From: JBHICC01 sp046759385
GTDB taxonomy: Bacteria > Pseudomonadota > Gammaproteobacteria > Acidiferrobacterales > SPGG2
Length of the DNA stretch: 64,000 nt
Direction of reading: 5' to 3'
Assembly: GCA_046759385.1 (NCBI GenBank)
Contig: JBHICC010000007.1
Span: 8,412 to 72,411 of the forward strand
Part shown: one piece after another, positions 15,855-25,361 of the stretch
Numbering within the stretch: the first letter of the stretch is position 1
Layout: each line of letters starts with the position of its first letter
The notes under the pieces: generated by a model
Told to the model about the DNA's origin: nothing
What the model saw: only the letters and a program-made list of their open reading frames with translations
Databases searched by the model: none
Position numbers and translations under genes: made by a program

Positions 15855-17327
15855 TCAAGCGCTCACCCGTTCCTTTGCAGGAAATGAGGTGATACCACCG
15901 GACCTCTTGCTGCCGGTGGTCTCCTCGTCACTGCGCATGGACCTGACCAAACGCTCGATTAATAGCGGTAAGAAGATCAGAACATCGTAGAGATTCACGA
16001 GCAAGTTGCCCATCTGTCGAGCGAAATTGCCCAGGAACCGCAAGACGAACGCTGCACTTCGAATGGCGATTACCAATGCAACACCAAAGACAGTGCGCGC
16101 TGAATAAATAAAGTACTCCAACGGTATCGCCACGAACGCCAAAGCAAACGGTAAGATAAAACCAAGAACCATTTGCCCGGCGGTGGGAATCTTATTCACC
16201 ATTCCCGTCCCTTCGGCCGCTGCGGCTCCCGTACCCGCCAGCTCTCCGGTGAGCTTGATCCCTTCCACAACGATCCAATCACGCAGTACGGCCAGGGCGA
16301 CCTCAACAAAAGCGAGCGTGAGCAACAGTGAGAACGCGACCCACATGAACCGGCGACGCATCCGGTCCTGCAAGTTATTTATGCGCGGAAAAAGATGGGT
16401 GATACGCAACGACTCCATCAAGAACAGGCCCATGCTGGCTTCGACGAAAATGATGACGAGTGCTGCAATGTCAGACGCTCGCAGCGTGTCAGTGATGTAA
16501 TCGTTAGCCACCATCGCGGACATCGGCAACGCGATCAGCTTGTAGTTAACGAACGCGCCGCCAAACGCGATAGCAAGCACAATGCTCGCAATAATGAACT
16601 GGGTCGATGCCGACGCGGTCAGTGAATGCTCCACCTTCTCGGAGTTGGCGTTGATCTGCTCGTATTTCTCCATCTGAGAATCGATGCGGGCGGAACTCTC
16701 CTGCAACCCCGTCAAGTTGTGGTCAACTTGCGTGAGCGTCTGATTGAGCGAACGCCAGAACGGCATGAAGCCCTTTAGGATCCTGTGGCGCTCTTCATAG
16801 GCTTTGCGATACTCGGATATCGCTTTCTCTTGGATCTTCTCCATCGACTGGGCGATGTCGCCGAGAATCTTATGTACCAGCCCATCGCCAGTAGGCGGAA
16901 TCTTGGCGACCGCCGTTACCGCTTTGGTCCACTCTGGCGGCGTTGGCGGTATCTCGCCACTCTTCTGATAGTCCTCCTCGATGCGTGTAATCTCGCCCAT
17001 GAGCTTGCGCTGTAAGACTGGATAGTCGCGAAGATCTCGCTGTACCACTGCGGTGACGCGCTCGAACTCACGTTCGATCCCCTGCCTGATCTCCTCCTTG
17101 CCGTGCGCAAGCAAAACCACCTTGTTGCGGCGACGCAGTTCGTCGGCTGCCAGCATCAACCAGCGGGCGCCGAGGCGCATGGGGTGGCTGATCGCACGGC
17201 TCACAGCCCGAATGACGCCGTGCAAGGGCCAGCGTGCCGGATAGAGGAAAAACAAAGCTCCAAAGTACAGAATCAGTACAGACAACGCTGGGTTGCCTGG
17301 CCAAACCATCCACCATTCACCAGTCAT
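15855..17327 (-). CDS. Polytopic membrane protein with long cytoplasmic/periplasmic helical region
   Basis: 490 residues. One hydrophobic segment is near the N terminus (LSVLILYFGALFFLYPA). A charged, largely helical stretch covers about residues 60-235, with coiled-coil-like heptads around IDSQMEKYEQINANSEKVEH. About five to six membrane segments follow (IIASIVLAIAFGGAFVNY, IAALVIIFVEASMGLF, WVAFSLLLTLAFVEVALAVL, MVLGFILPFALAFVAIPL, FGVALVIAIRSAAFVL). I recognise no family. It forms a two-gene unit with the VWA lipoprotein. The likely picture is a membrane assembly with a lipid-anchored metal-dependent binding partner; that is inference. Confidence 0.75.
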   Translation of the reverse strand: MTGEWWMVWPGNPALSVLILYFGALFFLYPARWPLHGVIRAVSRAISHPMRLGARWLMLAADELRRRNKVVLLAHGKEEIRQGIEREFERVTAVVQRDLRDYPVLQRKLMGEITRIEEDYQKSGEIPPTPPEWTKAVTAVAKIPPTGDGLVHKILGDIAQSMEKIQEKAISEYRKAYEERHRILKGFMPFWRSLNQTLTQVDHNLTGLQESSARIDSQMEKYEQINANSEKVEHSLTASASTQFIIASIVLAIAFGGAFVNYKLIALPMSAMVANDYITDTLRASDIAALVIIFVEASMGLFLMESLRITHLFPRINNLQDRMRRRFMWVAFSLLLTLAFVEVALAVLRDWIVVEGIKLTGELAGTGAAAAEGTGMVNKIPTAGQMVLGFILPFALAFVAIPLEYFIYSARTVFGVALVIAIRSAAFVLRFLGNFARQMGNLLVNLYDVLIFLPLLIERLVRSMRSDEETTGSKRSGGITSFPAKERVSA

Positions 17328-17524
17328 GTTTACCCCCAGACTGAGGCAATAACCCGATTTAGTCCGATTAAGTATAGTCGATGCGCCAGAAGCGCCAGCG
17401 CAGCGTGCCGGGCCAGGCCGACAAAATAACGGGATTTTTGGACTAGTGGTCGACGCGCTCGCTCTATCTGGCGCGAAGTATGCGTATCAGCAGACTCCGC
17501 GCTGGCGTCTGGCGTAGTATAAGA

Positions 17525-18529
17525 TCAAGGCCGGCCGGGTTCCGCCCCCTCTTTCTTGACCGGCAGCATGTCCTCGCGCGAGATCCTAAGGGCAAGCACT
17601 GTTGGCGTGGCAATGTAGATAGAGGAGTACGTTCCGATCACTATGCCCACGATCAGCGCGATAGAGAAACCTTGCATAATCTCGCCTCCGAGAAAAAACA
17701 ACGCAAGGACCGTTAGCATTGTAGTACCGGACGTGATGATGGTACGGGAGAGGGTTTGATTGATGGAAGTATTCATGATGTCGATGACCGTCGCTTTGCG
17801 CATGCGGCGGAAGTTCTCACGAATGCGGTCGAACACGACAATGGTGTCGTTTAGCGAGTACCCCAGCACTGCTAGAATCGCGGCCAGCACCGGCAACGAG
17901 AACTCTATTTGCGTTACCGAGAAGAACCCAAAAGTAATCAATACATCATGGGCGACCGCGATGATAGATCCGACCGCGAAGCGCCACTCAAAGCGAAACA
18001 GCACATAGATTAAGATCGCGATCAAGGTGTAAATAAGCGCTAAACCGCCTTTCTCGACCAGCTCGCCTCCAACCTGCGGGCCGACGAACTCGACGCGCCT
18101 AACCTGGACCTGACAGTCAACGATCGACTTGTCCGTCCCCTGCGTGCACTTCTGTGCGCGGCCCGGTCGACTCTCGACCACAGTTTCATTGCGCGCCTTG
18201 CGCAAGCCGTCAATAAGCTGGTTGCTCGATGCAGCACTGTCCTGAGCGTCTCCCAAAGGAATGCGCACCATCACGTCGCGCGCTGTACCAAAGTGTTGAA
18301 CGACGGCATCGGGAAACCCACTGCCATTGAGCTGTTGACGTACCTCGGCCACTTCAACCGGTTCACCATAACCCAGCTCCACCAATGTACCGCCGGTGAA
18401 ATCCAACCCGAAGTTCAAGCGCTGCGTAAAAAGTGACACGAAGGTAACGATGATCAATACCACCGATATGACGATCGGGATACGGCGCGTGCCGATAAAA
18501 TCAATGTTGGTCTTGTCAAGAAACCTCAA
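17525..18529 (-). CDS. secF: Protein translocase subunit SecF
   Basis: SecF with SecD uses the proton gradient to pull secreted proteins through SecYEG from the periplasmic side. 334 residues: a first membrane segment with IGTRRIPIVIS and LNFGLDFTGGTLVELGY, a periplasmic domain, then five segments with GYSLNDTIVVFDRIREN and SRTIITSGTTMLTVLALFFLGG, the conserved RND-like core. A C-terminal charged tail ends the protein. It follows secD by 12 bases. Confidence 0.97.
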   Translation of the reverse strand: MRFLDKTNIDFIGTRRIPIVISVVLIIVTFVSLFTQRLNFGLDFTGGTLVELGYGEPVEVAEVRQQLNGSGFPDAVVQHFGTARDVMVRIPLGDAQDSAASSNQLIDGLRKARNETVVESRPGRAQKCTQGTDKSIVDCQVQVRRVEFVGPQVGGELVEKGGLALIYTLIAILIYVLFRFEWRFAVGSIIAVAHDVLITFGFFSVTQIEFSLPVLAAILAVLGYSLNDTIVVFDRIRENFRRMRKATVIDIMNTSINQTLSRTIITSGTTMLTVLALFFLGGEIMQGFSIALIVGIVIGTYSSIYIATPTVLALRISREDMLPVKKEGAEPGRP

Positions 18530-18541
18530 CGGTGTCGTCTC

Positions 18542-20422
18542 CTATATCGGTAGCGCGCGCAAGCGTCTGCCGCCGAAAACAAGATTGGCCATCGCACGCG
18601 AGCCAAGAATCGCTGTAAACATAGAGCTCGCGATGCCGATGCAGAGTGTGACCGCAAACCCCTTAATCGGTCCGGTGCCAAAGTTAAACAGCAAGACGGC
18701 TGCGATAAAGGTGGTGATGTTGGCATCGGCAATGGTTCCCAGCGCCTTTTCGTAGCCAGCTTGGATGCTCGCCTGCGGCGTATTACCGACTCGTAGCTCC
18801 TCACGGATGCGCTCGAAGATCAGCACGTTTGCGTCGACAGCCATGCCGACGGTAAGCAAAATCCCAGCGACGCCGGGTAAGGTCAGGGTGGCCTGGATCA
18901 ACGACAGGATGGCAACGATCAACACGAGGTTTAGGGTGAGCGCGATGTCGGCGATCACGCCAAAAGCACGATAGTAGATAACCATGAAGATCATGACCGC
19001 GATGAACCCAATTACGATCGCCTGGAAGCCCTGCTGGATGTTGTCCTGGCCCAGGCTCGGGCCGATCGTGCGCTCTTCAACAATGACGATCGGTACCGCC
19101 AGCGCACCAGCGCGTAACAGCAGCGCAAGTTCATTGGCTTCATCGACTGTAAATGCCCCTTCTATCTGAAAGCGCTTACCGAGTTGTTGCCTGATCACCG
19201 GCGCCGTGATGACCTCCTCGAACCGTCGCTGCACGCGCACCGGCTCGCCCTTCTCATCGAGCACGGGATTGCCATTTTTGTCGCGTTTAAGCTTTGAGCG
19301 CACTTCGACGAACACAACCGCCATGCGCTTGCCTACGTTTTTGCCCGTAACACGCTGATTAACTGCGGCTCCACGTGCGTCCAAGGTAATGGAGACTATC
19401 GGCTCGCTCGTACGGGCATCGAAATTGGGCTCGGCGTTGATAATGTTGTCGCCCGAATACACGAGTCGGTTCTTGAGCAAGATATGACCACCATCGCGAT
19501 GGCGATAGAGCTTGGAGCCCGGTGGTACCCGACCCGCAAGCGCGCTATTCACATCATGCTCTTCGTCGACCATTCTGATCTCCAAGGTCGCGGTGCGTCC
19601 TAAGATGCGTTTGGCCTCGGCTGTGTCTTGCACACCCGGCAGTTGCACGACGATGCGGGTCGCCCCCTGCTGCTGGATAATGGGCTCGGCCACGCCGAGT
19701 TCGTTCACTCGATTTCGCAACGAGGTCATGTTCTGCTCGAGTGCTGCCTCTTGCCGTTCACGCAGCGCCTGCTCCGTTAGTCGCGCAACGATCAGCGGGC
19801 CCTCCGCACCGTTGACCTCCTTCAGTTCGAGTTCGGGGAACTCGCTACTGATCGCGGCAAGGGCTTTGGTACGTTCATTCCTATCGCGAAAACGGGTTTC
19901 AACACCTCCCTTATCGAGCCGCCTAACTCTCAGGTAGCGTACTTTGGCTTGTCGTAGGACTCGTCTCAACTCACCGACGAACCGCTCTTCTTCTTTCTTT
20001 ACAACCGCGTCCGTATCGACCTGCATTAAGAAATGGACACCGCCGCGCAAGTCAAGCCCGAGATACATGGGCTTGGCCCCGATCTTAGCGAACACCTCGG
20101 GTGTTGCCGGCAACAGGTTAAGCGCGACGGTATACGTATCCCCAAGCTCGCGTTGCACAATGTCATAAGCTTTAAGCTGTTCATCGGTATCTGAGAATCG
20201 GATCCTGACGCCGGTTTCATCAAGCACCGATGAGGTAAATTTGAGGTCGGACTTGTGCAAGGTCTCCTCAAGGCGCGCGAGCGTGCCGATATCAACACTC
20301 TGTCGCGACGACGAAATCTGGATCGCAGGATCTTCTCCGTAGAGGTTCGGTATTGCATACACTAATCCCGCCACGACAGCGGCGACGATCAGCAAATTCA
20401 TCCATAGAGGATACCGGTTCAT
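18542..20422 (-). CDS. secD: Protein translocase subunit SecD
   Basis: 626 residues, full length. N-terminal membrane segment (LLIVAAVVAGLVYAIPNLYG), large periplasmic P1/P4 domains including GLDLRGGVHFLMQVD, LRNRVNELGVAEPIIQQQG and GRTATLEIRMV, then five membrane helices with LTLPGVAGILLTVGMAVDAN and VLIFERIREELR, the signature of this RND-related family. Co-transcribed with secF and, across a 101-base gap, yajC. Together they form the accessory SecDF-YajC complex. Confidence 0.97.
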   Translation of the reverse strand: MNRYPLWMNLLIVAAVVAGLVYAIPNLYGEDPAIQISSSRQSVDIGTLARLEETLHKSDLKFTSSVLDETGVRIRFSDTDEQLKAYDIVQRELGDTYTVALNLLPATPEVFAKIGAKPMYLGLDLRGGVHFLMQVDTDAVVKKEEERFVGELRRVLRQAKVRYLRVRRLDKGGVETRFRDRNERTKALAAISSEFPELELKEVNGAEGPLIVARLTEQALRERQEAALEQNMTSLRNRVNELGVAEPIIQQQGATRIVVQLPGVQDTAEAKRILGRTATLEIRMVDEEHDVNSALAGRVPPGSKLYRHRDGGHILLKNRLVYSGDNIINAEPNFDARTSEPIVSITLDARGAAVNQRVTGKNVGKRMAVVFVEVRSKLKRDKNGNPVLDEKGEPVRVQRRFEEVITAPVIRQQLGKRFQIEGAFTVDEANELALLLRAGALAVPIVIVEERTIGPSLGQDNIQQGFQAIVIGFIAVMIFMVIYYRAFGVIADIALTLNLVLIVAILSLIQATLTLPGVAGILLTVGMAVDANVLIFERIREELRVGNTPQASIQAGYEKALGTIADANITTFIAAVLLFNFGTGPIKGFAVTLCIGIASSMFTAILGSRAMANLVFGGRRLRALPI

Positions 20423-20523
20423 GACATGCGGCGATGGTCGAGGGCTTGTGGGCCGATTGACGCGCGGTGGAGCCGCCTTGATTCCTTAGCCGGCCATGGA
20501 ACGGGGGCTTCCGTGCAATACAT

Positions 20524-20853
20524 CTAAGACGTGGCCTTGATGGTGCCTTTGGGCATGACAGCAGCGACGGAACTCTTTTGTACTTTAACAGAAACCCCCT
20601 CGGCGATTTCCAGGGTAACGAACTGCTCGCCTACATGCGTAATCCGCCCCAATGTTCCCCCACTGGTCACCACTTCATCACCCTTCGCTAAACTAGCCAC
20701 CATACTTCGGTGGTCCTTCGCGCGTTTCTGCTGCGGGCGTATAGCCATAAAATAGAAGATGGCAAAGAACAGAACCATCCAAAACAGCAGGCCGAACCCA
20801 GCCATGCCGCCACCCGCGTCCTGAGCCCAGGCTTCTGAGATGAATAGATTCAT
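20524..20853 (-). CDS. yajC: Sec translocon accessory protein YajC
   Basis: 109 residues with a single membrane helix (FGLLFWMVLFFAIFYFMAI) directly followed by RPQQKRAKDHRSMVASLAKGDEV, the family hallmark, and a small beta domain (VTSGGTLGRITHV). It binds SecDF. Placed between tgt and secD, the standard order in Gammaproteobacteria. Confidence 0.96.
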   Translation of the reverse strand: MNLFISEAWAQDAGGGMAGFGLLFWMVLFFAIFYFMAIRPQQKRAKDHRSMVASLAKGDEVVTSGGTLGRITHVGEQFVTLEIAEGVSVKVQKSSVAAVMPKGTIKATS

Positions 20854-20908
20854 AGCATTATATTCCTCAGAGTCGATCGCACTTTAGGTATTAGCCGACA
20901 CACCCCGC

Positions 20909-22024
20909 TTAAGTCAGGATCGGCGTTTGCTGGCCGCGCATACGATAAAACTTATCGACGAAATCATCCAGTGCTTTTACCGTGACCGCGGCCCGCAGGT
21001 TGCGCATCAGCGTCTGATAGTAGGTTAAGTTGTGGATCGTGGCCAATCGGGCACCGAGGATCTCGTTGTGGCTGTGTAAGTAGCGCAGATAGGCGCGTGT
21101 GTGGCGCTGGCACGTATAGCACGCGCACTGGGGGTCGACAGCAGTGGTGTCACTCGCATAGCGGCTATTGCGGACCTTAATAACGCCCGTGTGGGTAAAT
21201 AGCCAACCGTTGCGTGCGTTTCGGGTCGGCATCACACAGTCAAACATATCCATGCCGCGGCGCACGCATTCCACGAGGTCCTCGGGGGTTCCCACACCCA
21301 TCAGGTAGCGAGGCTTGTCCGCCGGCATCTGGCCGGCAGCGTGCGACACCATACGGAACATTTCCTCTTTGGATTCGCCGACTGCCAAGCCCCCGATCGC
21401 GTAGCCATCAAAGCCAATTTGTAGCAACCCGGTCAAGGAGATGTCTCGCAGATGCTCGTACGTACCACCTTGAATGATGCCGAACAATGCGCCTGGATAG
21501 GTGCCATGAGCACGCTTGCTTTGCTCGGCCCACCGCAACGACAACTCCATAGACTGGCGGGCTTGTGCCTCAGTGACGGGATAGGCTGTGCACTCGTCAA
21601 ACACCATCATAACGTCCGCGCCCAATGCATGTTGTACCTGCATCGCTTCATCGGGCCCCAAGAAAATGGGCTCGCCATCAACGGGTGAGCGGAAGTGAAC
21701 GCCGCGCTCAGTGATTTCGCGAAGCTCCCCAAGGCTCCAGACCTGAAACCCGCCGGAGTCGGTTAACAGCGGCCCGCCCCAGCCCATGAAGCCGTGTAGA
21801 CCACCGTGCGCGGCAATGACTCCCACACCCGGGCGCAACATAAGATGAAAAGTGTTGCCGAGGATCATCTCAGCGCCGAGCTCATGAAGCTCCTCGGGAG
21901 TCATCGCTTTAACCGTTCCGTATGTGCCAACAGGCATGAACGCAGGGGTCTCCACCGGCCCCCGTTCAAACACGAGGCGCCCGCGACGCGCTGAGCCGTC
22001 ATTGGCTAGTAATTCAAATCTCAT
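20909..22024 (-). CDS. tgt: Queuine tRNA-ribosyltransferase
   Basis: Exchanges guanine-34 in GUN-anticodon tRNAs for the queuosine precursor preQ1. 371 residues; active-site segments DSGGFQVWSL, RSPVDGEPIFLGPDEAM and DECTAYPV, the second aspartate region MFDCVMPTRNARNG, and the zinc site CACYTCQRHTRAYLRYLH near the C terminus. It follows queA by 56 bases. Confidence 0.97.
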   Translation of the reverse strand: MRFELLANDGSARRGRLVFERGPVETPAFMPVGTYGTVKAMTPEELHELGAEMILGNTFHLMLRPGVGVIAAHGGLHGFMGWGGPLLTDSGGFQVWSLGELREITERGVHFRSPVDGEPIFLGPDEAMQVQHALGADVMMVFDECTAYPVTEAQARQSMELSLRWAEQSKRAHGTYPGALFGIIQGGTYEHLRDISLTGLLQIGFDGYAIGGLAVGESKEEMFRMVSHAAGQMPADKPRYLMGVGTPEDLVECVRRGMDMFDCVMPTRNARNGWLFTHTGVIKVRNSRYASDTTAVDPQCACYTCQRHTRAYLRYLHSHNEILGARLATIHNLTYYQTLMRNLRAAVTVKALDDFVDKFYRMRGQQTPILT

Positions 22025-22080
22025 AAAACCTAGTTTGAGGTTGCAAATAACAAGTTACAAGTAAGCGCAATGCCGTTTCA

Positions 22081-23121
22081 CTACTTGCCGCTTGCCATCC
22101 GGTGCGTAATAAACATCGCGTCCCCGTAGCTGTAAAAGCGGTAACGTTCACGTACTGCATGTTCGTAAGCCTTGCGCACGTTGTCCGTACCGGCGAAGGC
22201 GCAGACAAGAACCAACAAGCTCGAGCGTGGCAGGTGAAAGTTGGTGATCAGCGCATCGATCACCTGAAACTGGTAGCCAGGATAGATGTATAGCTCTGTT
22301 TCGCCAGCAAAAGGACGAACGCAGCCTTTGTCTGCAGCCGCCTCAAGTGCGCGCACCACGGTCGTACCTACGGCGATTATCTGCCCACCGCGAGATTGGG
22401 CAGTTTCGACCGCTGTGCAAACGGCCTCATCGATCTCTACAGATTCAGCATGCAGGCGATGATTGCGAATATCTTGCGAGCGTACTGGCTGAAAGGTGCC
22501 GGCACCGATACGTAACGTGAGGAATGCGGTCTGCACACCGGCGGCGGCGAGATGCGCAAACATTGTCGCATCGAAATGTAAGCCCGCGGTTGGCGCCGCC
22601 ACGGCCCCCGGCACCTGCGCATAGACCGTCTGATAGCGGTCCCGATCTCCTGGCCGGTCCGAACGCGTGATATAGGGCGGTAAGGGTACATGACCGATGC
22701 AATCGAGGATCTCCAACACAGGCTGCGGATGTTCGATGTATAGCTCGTAGAACTCACCGCGGCGAGCAATGACCTGCGCCGGAACAGCACCTTCAAGGGA
22801 AACGGACGTGCCGACGCGTACAGGTTTGCTCGCACGCAGCTGTGCGAGCACTGCGCGCTCGTTCAACACCCGCTCAATAAGCAGCTCTACCTCACCACCC
22901 GTTTGCTTTTTTCCAAAGAGGCGTGCTGGGATTACACGCGTGTTGTTAAACACTAATAAATCACCAGCGTGCAATAGCCTTGTCAGTTGCACGAAATGCA
23001 GATCTTTGATGTCTCCGCTGCCGCCATCGAGCACGAGCAATCGGCTAGCCGAACGTGTGGGCGTTGGATGCTGAGCGATCAGCTTGTCAGGTAGACGGTA
23101 ATCGAACTCATCAATCCGCAT
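22081..23121 (-). CDS. queA: S-adenosylmethionine:tRNA ribosyltransferase-isomerase
   Basis: Transfers the ribosyl part of SAM onto preQ1 in tRNA, giving epoxyqueuosine; works after Tgt. 346 residues, full length, with FDYRLPDKLIAQHP at the start, LVFNNTRVIPARLFG, PTAGLHFD, IGAGTFQPV, and TNFHLPRSSLLVLVCAFAG near the end. First gene of queA-tgt-yajC-secD-secF. Divergent from the tRNA-Leu gene upstream. Confidence 0.97.
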   Translation of the reverse strand: MRIDEFDYRLPDKLIAQHPTPTRSASRLLVLDGGSGDIKDLHFVQLTRLLHAGDLLVFNNTRVIPARLFGKKQTGGEVELLIERVLNERAVLAQLRASKPVRVGTSVSLEGAVPAQVIARRGEFYELYIEHPQPVLEILDCIGHVPLPPYITRSDRPGDRDRYQTVYAQVPGAVAAPTAGLHFDATMFAHLAAAGVQTAFLTLRIGAGTFQPVRSQDIRNHRLHAESVEIDEAVCTAVETAQSRGGQIIAVGTTVVRALEAAADKGCVRPFAGETELYIYPGYQFQVIDALITNFHLPRSSLLVLVCAFAGTDNVRKAYEHAVRERYRFYSYGDAMFITHRMASGK

Positions 23122-23163
23122 AGGGTCATAAGCTGGGAAAGGCGGCAGGGTGATGGCGCTGTG

Positions 23164-23191
23164 TTACCCGCCGCGAAGAATCGTTTATACT
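23164..23191 (+). promoter_or_regulatory. Sigma-70 promoter of tRNA-Leu(CAA)
   Basis: -35 TTACCC (23164-23169), 16-base spacer, -10 TATACT (23186-23191), ending 10 bases before the mature tRNA 5' end. The strong -10 supports the call. Confidence 0.6.
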
Positions 23192-23201
23192 TGCGCGTCT
23201 C

Positions 23202-23288
23202 GCCGGGATGGCGGAACTGGTAGACGCGCCAGACTCAAAATCTGGTGGTGGCAACACCGTGAGAGTTCGAGTCTCTCTCCCGGCACCA
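23202..23288 (+). tRNA. tRNA-Leu (anticodon CAA)
   Basis: 87 bases. Acceptor GCCGGGA pairs with TCCCGGC, followed by discriminator A and encoded CCA. Anticodon stem CCAGA/TCTGG encloses CTCAAAA, so the anticodon is CAA and reads UUG. The long variable arm is typical of Leu, and the T arm has GTTCGAG. Confidence 0.96.
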
Positions 23289-23370
23289 GCAATCCCATGT
23301 AGCACCAGCTCATGCGCGACGCGGCAACGCCTCGCGCCTGCAGGTGCGCCTGTCGACAGCGTGTAAGCTA

Positions 23371-24174
23371 TCAATTCTCGAAGCTGTGTTCCGGGCCTGG
23401 GAACGCGCCGCTTCGCACCGCCGTGATGAATGCCTCGATGGCCTCCTCGATACCGGTGCTTCCCTCCATGAAATTCTTGGAGAACTTTGGGCTTGGGCGC
23501 GGGTAAATACCCAGAATGTCGTGTAGCACCAGCACCTGGCCGTCGCATTCCGGGCCCGCGCCGATGCCGACGGTAGGGATGGTCAGCTCTTCGCTTACTC
23601 GCTTCGCCAGGGCGGTGGGTATGGCCTCTAGAATTAATAGGCGCGCACCGGCCTCTTGTAGCGCGTGCGCATCTTCGCGCAGGCGCTCGGCCGAGGTTGC
23701 GTCTCGACCCTGAATTTTGTAACCGCCGAGCTGATGCACGGCTTGTGGTGTGAGGCCCAGATGCCCGCACACTGGTACACCATGTTCTGTTAGGAACCTA
23801 ACCGTATCGATGATGGCGCTTCCACCTTCAAGCTTCACCATGTGCGCGCGGCCTCGCTGCATCGCCTGCCCAGCGTTGATCAGTGCTTGTTCCGGGTTGA
23901 CTTGATAGGTCATGAACGGCATATCCGCCACGATCCATGCGCGCTTGCAACCGCGTGCCACACAACGGCTATGATAGATCACGTCCTCGAGAGTAACGGG
24001 TAACGTGTTCTCGTGGCCCTGTAGGACCATGCCGAGCGAGTCACCGACGATAATGACCTCGATCCCGGCCTTATCGAGCATGGCCGCAAAGCTGTAGTCG
24101 TAGGCGGTAAGGGAGGTGATCTTCTCACCAGCCTGCTTCATCGCCATGAGCGTGGAGATCGTTACAGGTTTCAT
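23371..24174 (-). CDS. panB: 3-methyl-2-oxobutanoate hydroxymethyltransferase
   Basis: PanB adds a hydroxymethyl group from methylene-THF to ketoisovalerate, the first committed step to pantothenate and CoA. 267 residues with SLTAYDYSFAAMLDKAG, VGDSLGMVLQGHENTLPVT, HMVKLEGG, HLGLTPQAVHQLGGYK and GIGAGPECDGQVLVLHD. It overlaps the deoxynucleoside kinase gene by four bases. panC and panD, often next, are absent downstream: the next feature is the convergent tRNA-Leu. Confidence 0.96.
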   Translation of the reverse strand: MKPVTISTLMAMKQAGEKITSLTAYDYSFAAMLDKAGIEVIIVGDSLGMVLQGHENTLPVTLEDVIYHSRCVARGCKRAWIVADMPFMTYQVNPEQALINAGQAMQRGRAHMVKLEGGSAIIDTVRFLTEHGVPVCGHLGLTPQAVHQLGGYKIQGRDATSAERLREDAHALQEAGARLLILEAIPTALAKRVSEELTIPTVGIGAGPECDGQVLVLHDILGIYPRPSPKFSKNFMEGSTGIEEAIEAFITAVRSGAFPGPEHSFEN

Positions 24175-24821
24175 CCTTCAGCTGCGAGGGGATTGAAGAA
24201 GTGGCGCCCGCTTCGATGTTTCTTAATCTGCTCTACGAGAACGTCGAAATCCTTTTCGTTGTCAACAAAGTTGATGTCGGCGGCATTCACTACAAGTAGT
24301 GGTCCAGCGGAGTAATGATAAAAGAATTGGGTATAGGCATCGACCATTTGTCGAACGTAACCACGGTCGATCAGATTTTCATAACCGTGACCGCGACGTC
24401 GAATTCTGTCGACAAGTACATCGGCAGGCGCTTGCAAATAGATCACCTGATCGGGCACGGGCAGATCCAGGCGCAGCTGCGCGTAGACCTGTTCGTATAA
24501 CCTCAGTTCATCGTCTTCCAGGTTCACTCGTGCAAATAGCGTGTCTTTTTCTAACATAAAATCGGCAACGCAACCCGGGTGAAACATGTCCTGTTGCTTG
24601 AGCTCCTGTATCTGGCGCGCGCGTTGAAACAAAAAGAACAGCTGGGCGGGCAACGCAAACCGCGCACGCGACTGATAGAACCTTTCGAGAAAAGGGTTCT
24701 CTTCCGGACGCTCCAGTAAAAGCTTAGTTTCGAAAGCGTCAGCGAGTTTTCGCGCGAGACTGGTCTTGCCGACGCCGATGGGACCCTCCACCGCCAGATA
24801 ACCCGGTCCGTCATGCCTCAT
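24171..24821 (-). CDS. Deoxynucleoside kinase family protein
   Basis: 216 residues. P-loop GPIGVGKT (13-20), the ERPEENPFLERFY substrate region, FQRARQIQ, and an arginine-rich lid RIRRRGHGYEN. This is the deoxyadenosine/deoxyguanosine kinase family that phosphorylates deoxynucleosides in salvage. In Proteobacteria a copy next to folK and panB is common; the true substrate there is uncertain. The four-base overlap with panB and a 36-base gap after folK place it in the pcnB-folK-dNK-panB operon. Confidence 0.88.
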   Translation of the reverse strand: MRHDGPGYLAVEGPIGVGKTSLARKLADAFETKLLLERPEENPFLERFYQSRARFALPAQLFFLFQRARQIQELKQQDMFHPGCVADFMLEKDTLFARVNLEDDELRLYEQVYAQLRLDLPVPDQVIYLQAPADVLVDRIRRRGHGYENLIDRGYVRQMVDAYTQFFYHYSAGPLLVVNAADINFVDNEKDFDVLVEQIKKHRSGRHFFNPLAAEG

Positions 24822-24857
24822 ACTCGTACCGTTTCATGTCGGGTCACAACCGAAGAC

Positions 24858-25361
24858 TCAATCTTCAAGCTTGAGAACACGCTGCTGCGCACAGCCACGC
24901 AACAGCTCGCTCACGCGGCCTCGTCCTGGTATGACGAGATCGGGATCAAGCTCCATCAAAGGATACAGGACGAACGCGCGTTCGTGGAGTCTCGGGTGCG
25001 GAACGACAAGATCATCCGTACATAGTTGACGTTGGCCATAAAGCAATAGATCGAGATCGAGCGTGCGCGGCCCCCATCGGCCACCTTGGCGGACTCGGCC
25101 ACGCTGGCGTTCAATCTCAAGTAGTGCGTACATCAACGTGTCGGGCGCCAAGGCCGTAACCACGCGACAGACCGCATTAATAAAGTCCGGTTGCGCGACT
25201 GGCCCGAGCGGGGCAGTACGATAGAGTGATGAGCAGCGCTCCGACAAGGTGTGTGGCAGCGCCCCGAGCGCATCGATCCCGGCGCGTACATGAGCCACCG
25301 GATCATCAAGATTACTACCGAGCCCGATATAAGCACGCGCAGAACGATCTGAGTTATTCAC
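24858..25361 (-). CDS. folK: 2-amino-4-hydroxy-6-hydroxymethyldihydropteridine pyrophosphokinase
   Basis: HPPK transfers pyrophosphate from ATP to the pterin before dihydropteroate synthesis in the folate pathway. 167 residues: IGLGSNLDDP near the start, RWGPRTLDLDLLLYG (95-109) with the two magnesium aspartates, and VPHPRLHERAFVLYPL. It overlaps pcnB by four bases, the arrangement seen in E. coli and relatives. Confidence 0.96.
   Translation of the reverse strand: MNNSDRSARAYIGLGSNLDDPVAHVRAGIDALGALPHTLSERCSSLYRTAPLGPVAQPDFINAVCRVVTALAPDTLMYALLEIERQRGRVRQGGRWGPRTLDLDLLLYGQRQLCTDDLVVPHPRLHERAFVLYPLMELDPDLVIPGRGRVSELLRGCAQQRVLKLED

Noticed and set aside
22050..22095. Heptamer-arm element between tgt and queA
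   Set aside because: Two ACAAGTT/ACAAGTA units face GCAAGCG/GCAAGTA, but the second arm is the end of the queA coding sequence and only two units exist; chance is likely.
23126..23770. Minus-strand open frame of 214 codons
   Set aside because: Crosses the tRNA-Leu gene on the opposite strand and overlaps panB in another frame; Arg-rich shadow.
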